A stretch of 15,855 nucleotides of DNA, from contig JAAFHR010000017.1 of the NCBI GenBank assembly GCA_013298455.1, positions 1 through 15,855 of the forward strand, written 5' to 3'. Source of the stretch: Betaproteobacteria bacterium (GTDB lineage Bacteria > Pseudomonadota > Gammaproteobacteria > Burkholderiales > Casimicrobiaceae). The first letter of the stretch is position 1, and each line of letters begins with the position of its first letter. Under the pieces are notes generated by a model. It was not told the origin of the DNA. It searched no databases and saw only the letters and a list, made by a program, of their open reading frames with translations. This document shows, piece by piece, positions 14,280 through 15,855 of the stretch. Both the position numbers and the translations under genes were made by a program.

Positions 14280-15740
14280 TTAAAAACTGATTCTACGTTT
14301 CCCAGCAAAGCCCGCCGTATGCTTGGCAAGCATCCGTCGCAACAGCTTGAACACATCCGCATCAAACGGCAGCCGCTCGCCGCCCGCCACGGCGCACCAT
14401 TGATCAAATCGCAATAGGTCAACGCGGTCGTTGACCTCATCGCGCTCTTCAAAAGTCGCCACGCCGTCAAACGGCCAATCGGGCATGCGCTGCGATGCCA
14501 TCGCATCAGCCACACGCGCTTGATGCGCCTCGATAGATTCCGCGCCCACGCACACCCCAAAGCAGCGCCCAAGTTGGCGCGGAAAACACGGGTCGTTCAG
14601 CGTCCGTGGTTTTGAAAAACCGAGCGCATGGTCGCACAGCTGATGATCTTTGGCGATGGTTGCGAGCCATCGTTTGGCAGTGGCTTTATCGTTAAACGGC
14701 CCGAAAACGCTGCGTGTAGACGTGTCGCCGTCGCCAGAAATCCATTCATCGGCGGCGAGCCAAGTGGGCGCAGCGCTCGTAGACTCCGTCGCTTCATCAA
14801 CGACACTCAGTGACAAAAACCCGAGTTTGGTTCGTTTGCGAAGTGCGATGTTGTGAAGCGGCAATTTCTCTTTCACCAACTGCGCTTCGAGCAGCAACGC
14901 GCTGAACTCGCCCGCCGTGGGGCGCCATTCGATACGCCGCAATTCTTGCGACAAACGAATGTCGTTTGGGGTCATGTGATCGCTCGAAAAGTGACTTCGA
15001 ATCCGCGTGCGAAGCTCCTTGGCCTTGCCGATGTAGATGGGCAAATCGTTGATGCCGTAGAACAAATACACGCCCGGCGAATCGGGAATATCAGCGATGG
15101 AATTGCTCTCAAGTTGCGCCGGAAGCGATGGCATTTTGAGGAGCGATTTCGCTGCCGCAAAGACCGTCTCTACACCGTGATCCTCGGCGGCGTATCGAAC
15201 GAATGCGGCAGTGGCCTCAGTGTCGCCCATCGCCCGATGCCGCGCAAAACCGCTCAATCGGTGGCGGTGAATGATCGCATCTAAACCATGTCCATCGGCG
15301 TTCGGATACAGGGCGCGAGAGAGCCGCACGGTGCAAAGGGCATCGCTCGTAAACGACTCCCCAGCACGGCGAAACTCGTTTTTGATGAAGCCATAGTCAA
15401 ACCGTGCGTTGTGTGCAACAAAAAATGCGTCGGTGAGCAATTCACGTAGCTGGTCGCGAATTTCGAAGAAGCTCGGCGCATCGCGCACCATGTCGTTGGT
15501 AATGCCCGTGAGCACTTGAATTTCGCTTGGAATGGAGGTTCCGGGGTTCAAGAGCGTTTGCCAACGCACGGGCGCTTTGCCTGCGGAAAATCGAATCACT
15601 GCAACTTCAGTGAGGCGGCTGGTGAGCGGTTTCGTGCCTGTGGTTTCGACGTCAATGAATGCGAAATCGCCGAGGGCTAATAAAGCGTCAGGCAGCTCGA
15701 TTGAAGATTGTGCGGCTTGCGGCACGGACTTGGCGAACAC
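14280..15740 (-). CDS. DnaQ-like 3'-5' exonuclease fused to UvrC/Cho-like GIY-YIG nuclease module
   Basis: This 486 aa fusion has a DEDDh exonuclease at about 22-190: FIDVETTG (D30, E32), HNARFDYGF (D115) and HRAMGDTEAT (H168, D173). A GIY-YIG domain follows at about 220-300: GVYLFYG (223-229), IYIGKA (235-240), R247, and LLLEAQLVKEKLPLHN with catalytic-type E285. The last part continues the UvrC N-terminal pattern: FGPF (346-349), then cysteines 369, 385, 393 and 397, the last three spaced 8 and 4 as in the UvrC cysteine motif. The architecture is known in several phyla and is thought to act in DNA repair; a role as a stand-alone repair nuclease is inference. The start is GTG at 15740, immediately after the TAG of the upstream AEC gene, so translation may reinitiate there; GTG at 15725 is an alternative. 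Confidence 0.9.
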   Translation of the reverse strand: MFAKSVPQAAQSSIELPDALLALGDFAFIDVETTGTKPLTSRLTEVAVIRFSAGKAPVRWQTLLNPGTSIPSEIQVLTGITNDMVRDAPSFFEIRDQLRELLTDAFFVAHNARFDYGFIKNEFRRAGESFTSDALCTVRLSRALYPNADGHGLDAIIHRHRLSGFARHRAMGDTEATAAFVRYAAEDHGVETVFAAAKSLLKMPSLPAQLESNSIADIPDSPGVYLFYGINDLPIYIGKAKELRTRIRSHFSSDHMTPNDIRLSQELRRIEWRPTAGEFSALLLEAQLVKEKLPLHNIALRKRTKLGFLSLSVVDEATESTSAAPTWLAADEWISGDGDTSTRSVFGPFNDKATAKRWLATIAKDHQLCDHALGFSKPRTLNDPCFPRQLGRCFGVCVGAESIEAHQARVADAMASQRMPDWPFDGVATFEERDEVNDRVDLLRFDQWCAVAGGERLPFDADVFKLLRRMLAKHTAGFAGKRRISF

Positions 15741-15855
15741 CTAGGGCTTGGGCAGCAACGCCAAAGCGATTGTCAAACTCACCAGCGACGCGATGCTCGA
15801 TAGCGCGGTTGCAGCGGTGACCGTATCCTCATTCGTGCGGTAGCGCTGCGCAAAC
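15741..15855 (-). CDS. C-terminal end of an AEC-family permease (partial)
   Basis: The minus strand is open from the window edge to a TAG at 15743-15741, giving 37 residues: an AQRY-type start, then TVTAATALSSIASLVSLTIA and a final ALALLPKP. The pattern of Y, E/D, then T-LSS and a final hydrophobic helix resembles the C-terminus of auxin-efflux-carrier-type permeases such as YfdV. The evidence is short, so the family call is tentative, but the frame being open to a stop that abuts the next gene's GTG supports a real gene in the same operon. Confidence 0.55.
   Translation of the reverse strand, partial: FAQRYRTNEDTVTAATALSSIASLVSLTIALALLPKP

Overview
The window looks like a chromosomal segment from a moderately GC-rich proteobacterium, most likely a betaproteobacterium (Burkholderiales-like). 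The supports are a folP-glmM pair, an orphan periplasmic receptor of the Bug/TctC family (hugely expanded in that class), a DUF2237 protein, and the coding style. This placement is inference. No rRNA, tRNA, CRISPR, integrase or transposase was seen.

Left part (1-3560): a partial 5-aminolevulinate synthase gene (TTG start, minus strand) runs off the left edge. It is divergent from folP, and the two start codons are only 6 bp apart. folP is followed by a 145 bp spacer holding a long imperfect inverted repeat, then glmM, then a DUF599 membrane protein. These cover tetrapyrrole, folate and amino-sugar/peptidoglycan precursor supply. The segment ends in a convergent zone with three hairpins.

Middle part (3560-10220): on the minus strand, a large uncharacterised membrane protein with a C-terminal TPR-like region is translationally coupled (ATGA overlap) to an MFS transporter. 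Divergent from it is a Tat-exported PhoD-like phosphatase. A membrane-anchored diguanylate cyclase without an obvious inhibitory I-site follows, closed by a strong intrinsic terminator.

Right part (10220-15855): on the minus strand, a tandem-AAA+ ATPase with an unrecognised helical N-terminal region is divergent from the Bug receptor. Next comes a 236 bp block of nested inverted repeats. A minus-strand operon then reads, in transcription order: AEC-type permease (only its C-terminus is in the window), a DnaQ-like exonuclease fused to a UvrC-like GIY-YIG module, and a DUF2237 protein.

Most of the window is ordinary housekeeping. The points most worth a second look are the Shemin-pathway ALAS in a presumed betaproteobacterium, the abutting divergent starts, possible leaderless promoters at glmM and the PhoD gene, the UvrC-like four-cysteine motif in the exonuclease fusion, the two uncharacterised large proteins (membrane/TPR and tandem AAA+), and the two families of short inverted repeats.
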